Positions 36,192-50,093 of a stretch of 64,000 nucleotides of DNA are shown here, piece after piece. The notes beneath the pieces are model-generated. The model made no database searches and was not told where the DNA came from. It saw nothing but the letters and a program-made list of their open reading frames with translations. Source of the DNA: Aquilaria yunnanensis. Lineage: Eukaryota > Streptophyta > Magnoliopsida > Malvales > Thymelaeaceae. The number at the start of each line of letters is the position of its first letter. Within the stretch, counting starts at the first letter, position 1. A program made the position numbers and the translations under genes. The stretch lies in contig CM077594.1 in assembly GCA_039654915.1 (NCBI GenBank), forward strand, positions 101,260,893 to 101,324,892, written 5' to 3'.

Positions 36192-38746
36192 AGCTGTGGC
36201 AACGTCGGGTTTTCGGGAGTCGCCACCAATCTGTTTACCTAGGTCGATTGGTCACCTTAAAATTGGTCTGCGATAGTTCGGGGATCGGGAGTACGGTTAC
36301 GCTAAAACAATATTGTTATAGCGCCCAAAATTGGCACCTTAGTTGATTTTAATTTTGTTTTACTTTGCTTTTAAATAATTTTCAGTTAATTTAGAAATTT
36401 TAACTGAATTAGTCGAAATGTGGATTTTTAAGTTAATTTGTATAGAATTTTATACTTCCGAACCATGGACTCTGCCGAGTCACCCGGACACGGATTTTGA
36501 TGAAATTTTAAAGAATTTAATCCATATTGTTAATATGGATTTTTACCTTTTTATTCAATTTATTTAAAAAGGTTGATATTTTCCAAACCGTAGATCCTGC
36601 CGGATCATGCGGATATGGAAATTATTTAGTTAATTATTATTTTATTATTTTATGGAATCAATTATTAGTTTAACTTATAAGTCTTTTTTATTAAATTTGT
36701 TAATGATTTTTTAAAAAAAATCTTTCTTTTTTTATATCTTATTATTCTTTTCTTTATCTTTTTGATTTTTATCTTTCTTTTCTTTTTTAATTTTTCTTGT
36801 TTAATGAAGGATATTTATTATTTAAAGAATTACTCAATTTATAAAAGAATTAAAAATAATTAATTTTTTATTTAATAAGAAGTTAATTTAAAGGAATCAA
36901 AGAGTTTAAAAATAAAAATTTTGATCATGGTACGGGGCGTTGTTACTCAGCCAAACCCTCTTCACCAGGTGAAGCAGCTCAAAAGCGGGCACGAGACAGT
37001 TTCCAGCCAATATACCATGAACTAAAATTTTTTTATTTTTTTTTATTATTTTTTTATTATTTTTTTTTTTATAAAAGATTAACCAAAAGTAATTGTTTTA
37101 TTAAGAGAATCAAAAATTTATATGTATATTTTAAACAAAAGAAGAAAAGTTTTGATATTTATTTAATTTATTTTGGAATAAAAGATTATTTAACCGAAAA
37201 CTTATATGTATTTTAAAACAAAAGTCTTGATATTTTTATTTTTTATATTCTTCTTTGTTTGATGAAAGATTTTTTTTTTAATTTTAATTTATATTTCTGA
37301 AAATATATCTAATCAATAAGTCAAAAATATTTAAGAGAAAATTCAATTATTTTTGTTTTATTTTGTATTATTTTGAAATTATTTGATTAAGATTTTTATA
37401 AAGGAAACAAAAAGTTATATCTTTTAATAAGTAAAATATTACTGAATAAAATATTAACCCAAAATTTTTATTCTTTTCATTCTTTTTATTAATAAAGAAA
37501 ACTAAAAAAAATTATATTTTAAAAGAAATAAATAAAATATTATTGAAAAATATTAACTCAAAATTTACTCTTTTTATTCTTTTTATTAATAAAGAAAACT
37601 AAAAAAAGTTATATTTTAAAAGAAATAAATAAAATATTACTGAAAAATATTAACCCAAAATTTACTCTTTTTATTCTTTTTAATAAAGAAAACTAAAAAA
37701 AAGTTATCCTTTCTTATTTTAAAATAAATAAATTTTACTGAAAAATATTAACCCAAAAAAAAATTACTTTTTTTTTATTCTTTTTACTAAAAAAATTTAT
37801 ATTTTATTATTTTAAAAGAAATAAATAAAATATTACTGAAAAATATTAACCCAAAAATTTTACGCTTTTTATTCTTTTTATTAATAAAGAAAACTAAAAA
37901 AAATTATATATTAATAGATAATTAATATATTAGTCTAAAGTTTTTTTTTTTTATTTTTTTATAAAGAAAAAATTTATTTATATATTTTATTTAAAAATAT
38001 TTCCGAGCCATGGATCCTGGCGGATCATTTGGTCATGGAGTTTTAATTTTTTTTATTTCATTAATTATTAATTTTAAAGATGTATTAAAAGAATGATTTT
38101 ATGTTTATTTATTTATTTATTTTATTTTTGAATTATTTCATTATGTTTGTTTATTAAAAGGAATAAAAACTTTGTTTCAAAATAAAAAAAGTATTTTTTA
38201 TTAGCCTTTAGAAAATTATTCACATAAAATTCCTTTTTTTATCTTTTAATCATAAAAAAATTCAATTAATAAAGTGGGGCTTTTTGGCCATCCACTTTAA
38301 TAACACAATAATAATAAAAGTTAGCACAATTAATATAGTTAGATTAGTTGGATTAGTTAGTTAATAACAATAAAAAAGGTTAGTAAAAAGTTAGATTAAA
38401 TTAATTAACAACAATAATAAAAATTAGCCAAGTTTAATTAAATTAATTGTTAACAACAATAATAAAAAGTTAGTCAAGTTAATTAAATTAATTAATTAAT
38501 TAACAACAATAATAAAATTTAGCCAAATTAATTAATTGTTAATTAACCAAGTTGATTAAATTAATTAACAATAATAAAAGTTAGTAATAATGCAAAAATT
38601 AAAAGGTTAGTAACAATAATAATGGTAAAAGTTAGTTGTTAGTAAGTTAGTTAACAAGTTAATAATAACAAAAAAAAAAAAAAAGGTTAGTAACAATAAC
38701 AATAATAAACAAATAAATACACAAGTAAAAAAAATAAAGTTAGTAA

Positions 38747-39181
38747 TTAATTCTGAAAAAAATAAAAACAAAATAAAAAGATTAGTGACCAAAATGAAAA
38801 GAATTGAAAAGATGAAGGATTGAAAGGAGGTTTTACCCTTGGGAAATGAATTTGAAATTCTGTTTTGCTGGGAAAACAGAAAACGCGACGAAGCGCAACT
38901 GGCACGGCAGGGAGGCGAGCACGGGCGTGGGGCGGCGAGGCGTGGGCGGAGGGGCGACGGCGGCGTGGGCGGAGGGTGGCGGAGGAGCGGCAGGCAGCAG
39001 CCGGCGGAGGGAGAGAAGAAACGCGGCGGAAGGAAAACGGAAAGGAGAAAAAGACGGCGGCGGGACGGCGTGGGAGGAAACGGCGACCGGCGACGGCGTC
39101 GGCAGCGGGACAGCGTGACGGCAGGAGGAGAAAGAGAGAGAAAACGAGAGGAGAGAGAGAGAGAACAACGAAGGAGATCAA
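38747..39181 (-). other. GC-rich LTR open frame, 5' LTR copy
   Basis: A 144-codon frame downstream of the TATA box at 39350-39343, so it could be the first ORF on the genomic RNA. It lies in a GC-rich island (about 38880-39120). Nearly identical to the 3' LTR copy through about 135 residues. No recognisable domain; coding status is doubtful. Confidence 0.3.
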
Positions 39182-39342
39182 ACGAAAGAGATGGTCAAAT
39201 CGTAGAAAAATAAAATTTTTGAGACTTTCTGGCAGAAGGAGGAGAGGCTAGGGAATAAGGCTGTAATTTTATCTATTTTTAAAACGGAGCTCTGAACTTT
39301 TTTCTCTGATTTTCTGTGTGTTCAGCACTAAATTTGGGGGGG

Positions 39343-39350
39343 TATTTATA
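39343..39350 (-). promoter_or_regulatory. LTR TATA box driving the element
   Basis: TATAAATA on the minus strand followed by a C7 run and CAGCACTAAATTT-complement sequence; start of transcription is expected about 30 bp further inward. U3 would be about 515 bp and R+U5 over 3 kb. Confidence 0.65.
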
Positions 39351-39865
39351 GAAGGAGCTTAGCTGAAATGTGGACGGATAAATTAATAAAAAATATCAAA
39401 CTTATCTTTTAAATTGGTAAAATGACAGTTTCAGTCCTTTACGTTACTCCAGCTCTGGATAAGCTCAGAAGCTTCTGATTTTGACAATTTTAACGTTTTC
39501 TGTCAATTTGGGCCAGAAACGTCCGTTTAGGCCCAAAATTGACGCGAAAAATTACCTAAAGCTCCTGAAACTTTCAGAATTTGTCAATTTTGTCCGAAAC
39601 TTCTCAATTTTGTCATTTTTACCTCAAACTTTTAATTTTTTTGTCATTTTTTCCTGAAATTTTATTTTTATTTCAAACACATACATATTCACACATATAT
39701 TATTTTAAATCAAATCTTCTCAAAATAAAAATATATTTTAAACTAATTAACATAATTAAAATTTTTTAGCAATAATAATAATAATAATAATAATTTTTTT
39801 AATTAGTTTTTTTTTTTTAAAAAAAAAATTTTTAAAAAAAAGCCGGACGAAATTGGGTGTCAACA

Positions 39866-40744
39866 ATTTTATTTTTTAGCCACAGTCAATGATCAAAGAT
39901 TCAAACTTTACTGGCAAATCAGGTGATCAACGATGTTAGGAAACTGAATATGAGAATCAAGAAAATAAATGGTAAGAAACAACATATAAAAAATTACTTT
40001 GTTTATCCGTTGCAACCTGCAGGGAATCGAATCGCAAAGAGCTCAGACGTCTACCGGGTTAAACTTACATCAAGATGTATTGCCTGTAAATTACATTTGA
40101 AATTCTTCAGGTTTTAAAATGCAACCAAATTTCTTCACAAACTTTCATAAATATAATCTTATATCCTAATATATCTTGTAAATACTTCTTACAAAAAAAA
40201 AAAAATTACGTTGTTTGCTCGATATAATGATATGTATATAATAGATAGGGATAAAAAAGATTCCATTAAACTTGAAGAATTATTTAAGAGTATTACTTGA
40301 ACCAACGACAGAGATAGAATTTTAACTCAGAGGGTCAGATATCATTTTAAAAATATTAAAAAAATTGTGAGAGCAACAATAAAAATGATCAGATTTCTTG
40401 AACTCTATCTTTACATATGCACATGAGTAATATATATAATTTGTAAAAAAAATTTAGAGGTCCGACAACCTCTAATCCCCACTTTAAGATGCGGTAAAAT
40501 ACAATAATTAACAATTTAAAAATATGATCCTTTGCGTTGGAGAGCCCCAGAAAATGGAAATGAATCAAATGCATGTATCATACTCATCGGTCGACTAAAC
40601 AAATTGTAAGATCCAAAGCTAATAATTATGTGAAGTATAATTTGTCAATGGGGACAATTCAACCAAGGAATTAAAACTATTTCTTGCGAAAGACCACTAG
40701 TATTTATCCTATAGTATCAAGTGCCCGGACGCATTCCAGATCAT
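39866..40744. other. Intergenic, no gene seen
   Basis: Flank of the 5' LTR. Short frames around 39923-40117 and 40389-40574 have no recognisable domain. Confidence 0.5.
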
Positions 40745-40995
40745 AATTAATTTTATTTTTATATAATTTTTATTTGAAAACTAATATTATATGGATGTAA
40801 TAATTTATTTGAAAGTAAATTTTCATGATATTATTAAATTTTTATAAAATTTTCTATTTTTAGGCATTAAAAAATTATAAAATTTTAATAAAATTATAAA
40901 AATTTTATTTTTAATGGATTGTTAAACCTATTCAATATTAAATTTTAAATAAAATTAATTCTAAATAAAAAATATAAAAATAAAAAAATTAAAAT
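40745..40995. mobile_element. Foldback MITE, copy 3 of a three-copy family
   Basis: Shares ATATTATATGGATGTAATAA and a following AAATTTTCATGATATTATTAAATTT-like stretch with the copy at 17575. The second half is an imperfect inverted repeat of the first. More diverged than copy 2. Confidence 0.55.
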
Positions 40996-42608
40996 TAAAA
41001 TGAATTTACTATAATCTTAGGTAGTGGAACCGAGAACCTTAAAGCCAAGGTAGAAATCACATGTACGCGTGTTACTTGTTCCCGACGTTACTTTGCTCAA
41101 TAGCATCCACACATGTGGCGTAGCACATACAAGAATGTTAGAGCAATTAGGGCATGTGAGTATGTGACAGCCCATTGCCTACACGCTTGCTTCGCACCTA
41201 CGTACGATGCCCTCTCATGGTCCTCGTCTTCTTTTTCCTAACCGTGTTAATTAACTACAAATAAACCAATCATTTAAGTTGCTGTATCATTGGTTTTATT
41301 TTATATTAGCATCAATAATATTTAGCGTCAGGATTTTAAAAAAGATATTTAATGTTAATTTTTAGTTTCAATAATTTCATTTTCACCTTTAAATGAATTA
41401 TCTAAATAAAACTATAACACTAATTATAAAAATTGTTCCTAAATAAAGTGATAGATTGGGATGTGTCCTACAAAACTTATAACTTTTAATTAGTTATGAA
41501 ACTACTGTTGTACCTTAAGTATATAACTGTGCTCCTTTTATGGGGTTGAATTTTTTAGTTTTAGGGTACTTGTACCTTTTTTTCCTATAAGACAGATAAG
41601 ATTGTAACTTTTACTTTTCAATAAAATCTTTCATGGCTTATAAAATTGGCAAATCTAATTGTTTCTCATGCTATTTGATAACTTGTTTCCTATTGTTATT
41701 GTACTTGTTCATTAAATTATTCTTCATGTTGTCTTCATAATTATAATTGTTCATTTGTTGTATATTCCTATATTCCTTGATAAACTGAAGAGGTTGTAGA
41801 ATGGCAATTATTTCTACTTGTTTCTAGGTGTAATCTTTAGTCTTGTTCTCTACATGTTATTAGTTGTACGTACCGTTGTAACAACTACTATTGCTATATA
41901 TATCATTCTTATAAACTCAAGCTTTCTTCTAGTTTATTTTTCCGTTGTTTACAATCTCTTATTCTTTGTTAAAAAAAAAAAAGAAACGGGAAAATAAAAA
42001 AAAAGGGGGGAGGGGTTGGAGAAGGGAACAAACACTAAGGAAAAGCATTAAAGCGCAAACCCAGGATGCTAGTAGAGTAATGTGCCTTGGTCACTCCGCC
42101 GAACAATAAGGTATGTCTAAATTTTAGTTAAGTAATATATAATCAATTCTGGTCGAAGTGTAGATTATACGCTGGACGCTCTACAGTCTAATTGGCCTAA
42201 AGTCTATATTTTTCTAAATAAAAAGAAAAGTCTCTGCTCTTTAATATGCACCAAAAAAGGATTATATTTTCCAAAAAGAAATCGCGAAAAGATTAGGCTA
42301 AACGACTGCAACAAAAGTTTTATATTCTCACTCTATGTATGGCCATGGTCAAAATGTTTAACCCTTTTTTTTTGGTTTTGTTCAAATGATAAAATATATA
42401 TACGCTGCTATTAGTTATCAAAATCAGAAGTCATTACTTGAGAAGATATAAAAACTAACGTACCCATGCTATTGCGGGCAAAGCTAAGCAACGTAACTGG
42501 CAGGCTGAAATCTATATAATCTAGGCTCTCTCCACCAGATTGCCGCCCCAAAATAAGAAGCCAAATTAGCCAAGTCAGTTTTCCTTATCAAATACCGAAC
42601 GTAGTAAC
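40996..42608. other. Intergenic; promoter side of the peroxidase gene
   Basis: Apart from the MITE-like copy at 41300-41450, no feature is supported. The last few hundred bases should hold the peroxidase promoter; I cannot single out a TATA box with confidence. Confidence 0.5.
41300..41450. mobile_element. Small MITE, second copy
   Basis: Diverged partner of the sequence in DUF3755 intron 1 (10936-11085), sharing TTTAGCGTCAG, CATTTTCACCT, AATGAATTATCTA and AAATTGTTCCTAA-like blocks in the same order. Confidence 0.4.
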
Positions 42609-45151
<2,543 letters not shown>

Positions 45152-46230
45152 TCGTAATTGGCTGGCTTGTACTGTAATTTAATTGAAAGTTGTGGGAGTT
45201 AGTTGGGTAATTAAATACTTTAATTTTCATTTACCAATAAGAACGAGAAATTTAGAATCATCTATTTTTTGTTGTTCAAATTTAAATAAATATCTATGTA
45301 CTATAAGTGACGGATTGTAATAATTATAAGAATGAACTACATCTGCAACTGCAAACTTAATTCGATACTAATTACAAGAAATAAAAAGAATACTCAAATC
45401 ATATATATATATAGATTGTTCAGTTCAAGCATATTGACGATAGTATATTATCATTGTTGGGAGGATGGCTTGGTTTGTCAATGTGTTACTGTTAAGTACT
45501 AGTACCTATGTTGGTAATAATTCTTAAAAGTTAATGTATAATTTAATCTGGAGAGGTAAATCAGCAAAAGTTCTGGCACAATTCTAACTAGCATGCACAA
45601 ATGCAAATGTAAGTGACAAACATATAGCGTGCAGCTTCATATTGAAAAAATTTCTAGAAAATAGTTGATTTTTTTTCAATGTTTGTAATGTATAAAATTT
45701 AATTGGTATATAAGTTGAACCAATAATCATTATATATCAAAATAATAACTAATAACTCATTTTTTAAAAATCAATGCCAAACACATTTTGATTGGAAACT
45801 TTTAACTTAAATTCATGTTTTCTATTTGTTCTTTATGCCCTTCCTCTCAAGTCTACATGACATCAAAATTGTTGGTTACCAGCCTAAAGATTGCTCACAA
45901 GATAGGTTGCCCCAGAAAATCCTCCGAGAAGATTAGAGGATAACCAAAAGAAAACATTATTAACAATAAGAAAACATTTTTGAAACTATAGGGACCAAAA
46001 CAAGAAGATTTGAAGTTTGAGGATCTATACAACTATACAGGGATAATAACCATAGATCAGGAACCACATAAACAATTTACCCTGCTAAATACTCCTTTTT
46101 TTCCATAAAAATTGCTCTATTTCAATATGGCATGGAATTTAAGAAATTGTACCATTTCTTTATTTTTTTTTCTAATACTATCCCTCATCTTATAATCTCT
46201 CAACTTCAAAATCTTAGCCATCTCTTAGGT

Positions 46231-46337
46231 CAAGTTCTCAATATCTCAGCAATCTGGTCACCAGCGATAGCAACATTATCAAAATACTCTTTGATTGCGT
46301 CGACGATCTCTTTCAAGTCATTGTGCCTAACCACCAT
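46231..46337 (-). pseudogene. Fragment of a DUF630/DUF632 (NRG2-like) gene
   Basis: The minus strand encodes [20 protein letters not shown] and then AGDQIAEIL before a stop. This resembles the start of the DUF632 domain in plant bZIP-like/NRG2-type proteins (a DLKEIVxAIxExFDxAAxAGDQ pattern). The rest of the domain is not seen in any frame nearby. Weak, short match from memory. Confidence 0.4.
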
Positions 46338-47581
46338 TTTCCTATCCAACTATCCAAGATTTCTCCAATCCGGTAACTGTTGGCAATGACCCTGCATCCT
46401 CTAACTTATCAGGCTTGCCGTTGACATATATTTGCTCAATGAAGTATAAAATATACTTATCAATATTTAACTAAATTTATTATAAAAAATAAATTAAAAA
46501 AAATATACGAAGACTTTATCATGTAAATAAGCATTTTTATAAGGCTAAAGAAGATCGTTATTAGATTTTACATTAGCCTTCTAACAGAAAATGTTTTTCA
46601 TTAAAAAAATATTACTATGAAATTTCACAGAATAACTACAACAACAAAATAGTCAAGCAACAAGCACACCTCAACTCTTCCAACCTATTCATTCTCTACC
46701 ATTTTCGGCTTGATTCGGACTTCAGTCAAATCTAGCTCGTTCTCTTTCAATTTTTTATTCCTTAACTGGCCTTATACAATGTTATCTATCAAATTTTATG
46801 GTAAATGCAATCTTCTTCAAGTTTGGTATTTAAAAGTGGTTCGAGACTCTTACAAAGTAGATCTGCAATTAAAGACAGACAACAATGGATTTAGATCTCT
46901 TTAATTCAATGAAATCTCGGCTCTACTAGGGTCTTTTAATGCTTGGAAACAAATATGGAGACGATTGCATAGATTAAAGTCAATTTTTTTTAGGTTTTAT
47001 ATATAATTTTTTTATTTTTATAGATAGTCTTGTCTCTAATGCTTAGTTATTTCTAGTATTGCTTACTTATTGTTGGCTTGGTCTGAGTTTTATTTGAGTT
47101 ATTTGTGAATTTTGTACTCTAGATTTCTTCTGACTTACATGAAAGATTCGGCTTGATTTGATTTTATTTCCTTCATTTAGTGTCGCAAGAATGAGTTTTA
47201 TGTTATCGTTGGTTTGTAAGATATCGTTTATTTCACTTATAATTGAAATGAAGCATCTTTTATAAAATAAAATAAAATAAAAAGAATAACTACAACAAAT
47301 GCATAAATAGTGTTTTTTATTTGGCTAACAAAATAGAATATTCTACCTCCTTAAGGGTATAAGCGGGAAAAATTAAAAGAGATGTAGGAAAAACATGCAG
47401 TGGTCTCTTTATCCTAGTCTTAGTCATGGCTGGTCAACGGGGTGAGAAATCCTCCCAAGAAGTTAAAAGACGACTACCGAATGTCCTTTAATGAGTAGCC
47501 TGGGTAACTGGGCCTATTTTATTGCCCAATGAAATATTTAGTACTTTATTCCCCTATAAATTGATACACTTAAATATTGGC

Positions 47582-47612
<31 letters not shown>

Positions 47613-47934
47613 TTGTGTTGGCCCAAGTGCAACCAAGAGGAGTTGAATTGATTGCTTTAAAAAACTTTGACAAAATCAAATTTCACAACCAAATTCACTC
47701 ATCCAAAGATCAAGAATAAACCAAGCAAGTATGAGAAAAAATATAAAGAGAAACAAGGAAATAGTGCATCGGAATTTATAGATGTTCAACTTTACCAACC
47801 AAAATTTACGTCCTCTCCTCAAACTTGCCCACTTGAGAGTGTGTCCACCGTCTCTTGATCAAGATTACAGTGTTATTTTCTTTAATATTCACATCCAACT
47901 AAACACTAGTTTTTTTCTAAGACTAACACTAGAA

Positions 47935-48048
47935 ACCACTCCTTAGTTTTTTTAAAAGATCACTAGGAACCACTCCTTCACACAAGAGAAATCACTCCTT
48001 AGTTTTCTTCAAAAATTACTAAGAACCACTCCCTCACACAAGAGATCT
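47935..48048. repeat. Short imperfect tandem repeat, about 58-bp unit
   Basis: AACCACTCCTTAG..., AACCACTCCTTCACACAAGAG and AACCACTCCCTCACACAAGAG recur in order with the intervening TCACTCCTTAGTTTT block. Non-coding; perhaps part of a decayed retroelement. Confidence 0.7.
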
Positions 48049-50093
48049 TAAGATTTGAAATAGTTTACAAGTTCACAAGCACACATAATAGTACTATTGT
48101 TAGATATACAAGTGAAAGCACAACCACAACAATGAATTTATCAAGGTAAACTATTTCTCTTAGATTTGATGATGAATCTTTATTTCTAATGACCAAGAGT
48201 TATTTCCAAAGTGTTTTTTTTATGTATTTATGCACATTTGGGTCCATTGGAATGTTAAATAGACGTTGGGAAAGCCTTGAGATCAATTTTAAAGAAACTA
48301 GCAGTTGTTTTGTCTTCTAGTGTACTATCTAACAATTTTCAACCAGTTAATAATTTTCAATATGCTGTTTTTTGACTTCCAGTAGCTACAATACATTTTG
48401 CCTCCATAGATCAATTGGTTGGTTTATTTCAACATGTTGCTTTGAAGCCTCTTGAAGCTAAGACATCTTGGATGCAAAAAACTGCTCCAATTTCAACGGA
48501 TTGAACATTTTTCACCCTTTTGAAACTACATCTCTAGGAAATTTCAATCTCCAAAACTTTTAGATTTCAACATTAATTTCTTCCAATGAATTTTTTTTTT
48601 CACAAACAACACTTGGAACACTTCAAGATACTTGAGAAATAATAAACACTATCCAAAAGACATATAAATTTGTCTAAATGTCTTGCACGCTAAAAATAAG
48701 CACATTAGCCTTTCATAAATATTTTGTTATTATCAAAATTCTAAGTTAATTGATTGGAATAAATCAAATATTTTGGAACAGTTTTGCTTTTATATTTATC
48801 CACTACATTATGATTTTTTTCTCTTCTATCATATTTTTAGCCTTATCGATTTTATTTAAGTTCTGACTTAGCCATCACCTTTTACGTCTAATTCATTCTT
48901 TCTTCAACCATTAAAAGAATTTTCTCACTATGAATAAATATTAATATTGTTCTATCTATCCAGTGAATTAATCGTCCGTGAGGTCATTTTTATCTATAAA
49001 AATTTCTTGGTTGCTTCCCCCCTTTTTTATGTCACTCTATTGGCGGCAAAGCATGTCAATTATGGTCATTCTACTTTTGCTCTTAGTGGTAGTAACTAGT
49101 AAATATTTTCTCCCCATTTTGTTGGCTTCATTTTGAACGGTTTGCTCATCTTCCACAGCTTTAGCACCACATCCTTTTCTTCATTTCCGATCCAGGAACA
49201 ACCCATAAAAACATTTAATCTGGCAATGTCATCTTGCCGCTTGAGTTCAAGTGGCAAAAGGGCATGAGATTTTTGGCCAAATCTCCTCTGCTCATTCCTC
49301 TTAATATTTCTATAATACTGCAATTCTGGGATTTGTTGTCTTACGGTGCTGAATAAATTGACATTTTATTACCCCTATATTATGATTCTGAGCTCTAAAT
49401 CATATACATTAAAAAATCAACTCTAGACCCTATACCTGGTCGTTGAGGCTCGAAGACTAATGACCAGCTCGAGTTGAGAAATAACCCATACAAAGATGTA
49501 CAACATTTCATACCATTAATTACTTAATCTTGCAATTTTTAGTTATGGCCGAAAACAAATAGCATAATCTTGATTCAGTTTAAAATTTGTCTATGACTTG
49601 TTAAAATTGTTATCAATCAAAGCATAAACAAAATTTTAAGCTAGATAAATAATTTAAATAAAGCTTGATCCTTCCACCACTCAACTCAGCTTAGTGCAAT
49701 TTTAGTTATTCCCTTGATTTCAGAGAACAATTTGGGCTCTTTAGCACTCGATCGATTCAAGGCTTGATAACTTGTTCACCTTTTTACCCAAATATAAATA
49801 AAATATTAAGCTCAATACACATTCCAAATTAGACATGATCAGCCAACTATTCGGCTAGGCACAACACGTTTTAATCGTTGAACTTGAGTGTGAAAATTGC
49901 AACATGACTTACAATAACTCAAGACCAATCGTGCAATGTTTACCATATGGGATAGAACTGCAACAAATGATATAGTTTTAGGACTACTTGCGCAATTCAC
50001 CGCAGTGATGAGTTTTCGACTCTTTGTTTTGTCGAGCTTCCAGGGTTTTGCGTCGCAGCCGATTTTCTGTTCGTACGGCCCCAAGAGCAAGAG

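Larger units (their letters stand above)
19535..39865 (-). mobile_element. Ty3/gypsy LTR retrotransposon, Tat/Ogre lineage, about 20.3 kb
   Basis: Near-identical long repeats flank a coding interior on the minus strand. In element order: 5' LTR 39865-36195, primer binding site 36191-36174, ORF1 35575-33881, gag-pro 33693-30382, predicted intron 30385-30190, pol 30158-26760, extra ORF 25397-24849, tandem-repeat array 24125-22450, polypurine tract 22336-22327, and truncated 3' LTR 22322-19535. ORF1 upstream of gag, an intron between protease and RT, a second RNase H, a tRNA-Arg primer site, unusual length and 3' tandem repeats are together the known hallmarks of Ogre/Tat elements. By eye I count about 15 substitutions in roughly 2.75 kb of shared LTR, so the copy is young. 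Gag-pro and pol are open, but ORF1 and the 3' LTR are damaged, so it is probably not autonomous. Confidence 0.93.
36195..39865 (-). repeat. 5' LTR, complete (3671 bp)
   Basis: Begins TGTTGACACCC (39865 inward) and ends ...GTTGCCACA at 36195, next to the primer site. About 2.8 kb is shared with the other LTR. Three diverged copies of a palindromic GGATCCTG-CGGATC-like motif (around 36468, 36593 and 38012) lie within it. Flanking bases after 39865 are ATTTT; the partner target-site copy is lost with the truncated side. Confidence 0.93.
45152..50093. other. Repeat-rich intergenic region
   Basis: No intact gene is seen. It holds the gene fragment at 46231-46337, a (TTA)n run at about 47587-47612, and the tandem unit at 47935-48048. 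The last few hundred bases before 50094 should include the promoter of the GCD1-like gene. Frames such as 49096-49323 have no recognisable domain. Confidence 0.5.

Noticed and set aside
38839..39251. Long plus-strand Arg/Gly-rich frames in both LTRs (also 21294-21706)
   Set aside because: They are antisense to the element, overlap in three frames, and arise from GC-rich simple sequence without stops.
39866..39870. ATTTT as the retrotransposon target-site duplication
   Set aside because: The opposite element end is deleted, so no partner copy can be compared.
40010..40080. tRNA-like GGGAATCGAATCGC segment
   Set aside because: No cloverleaf, acceptor stem or A box could be formed around it.
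49096..49323. 75-codon minus-strand frame
   Set aside because: No domain, no splice context and no neighbouring coding exons.
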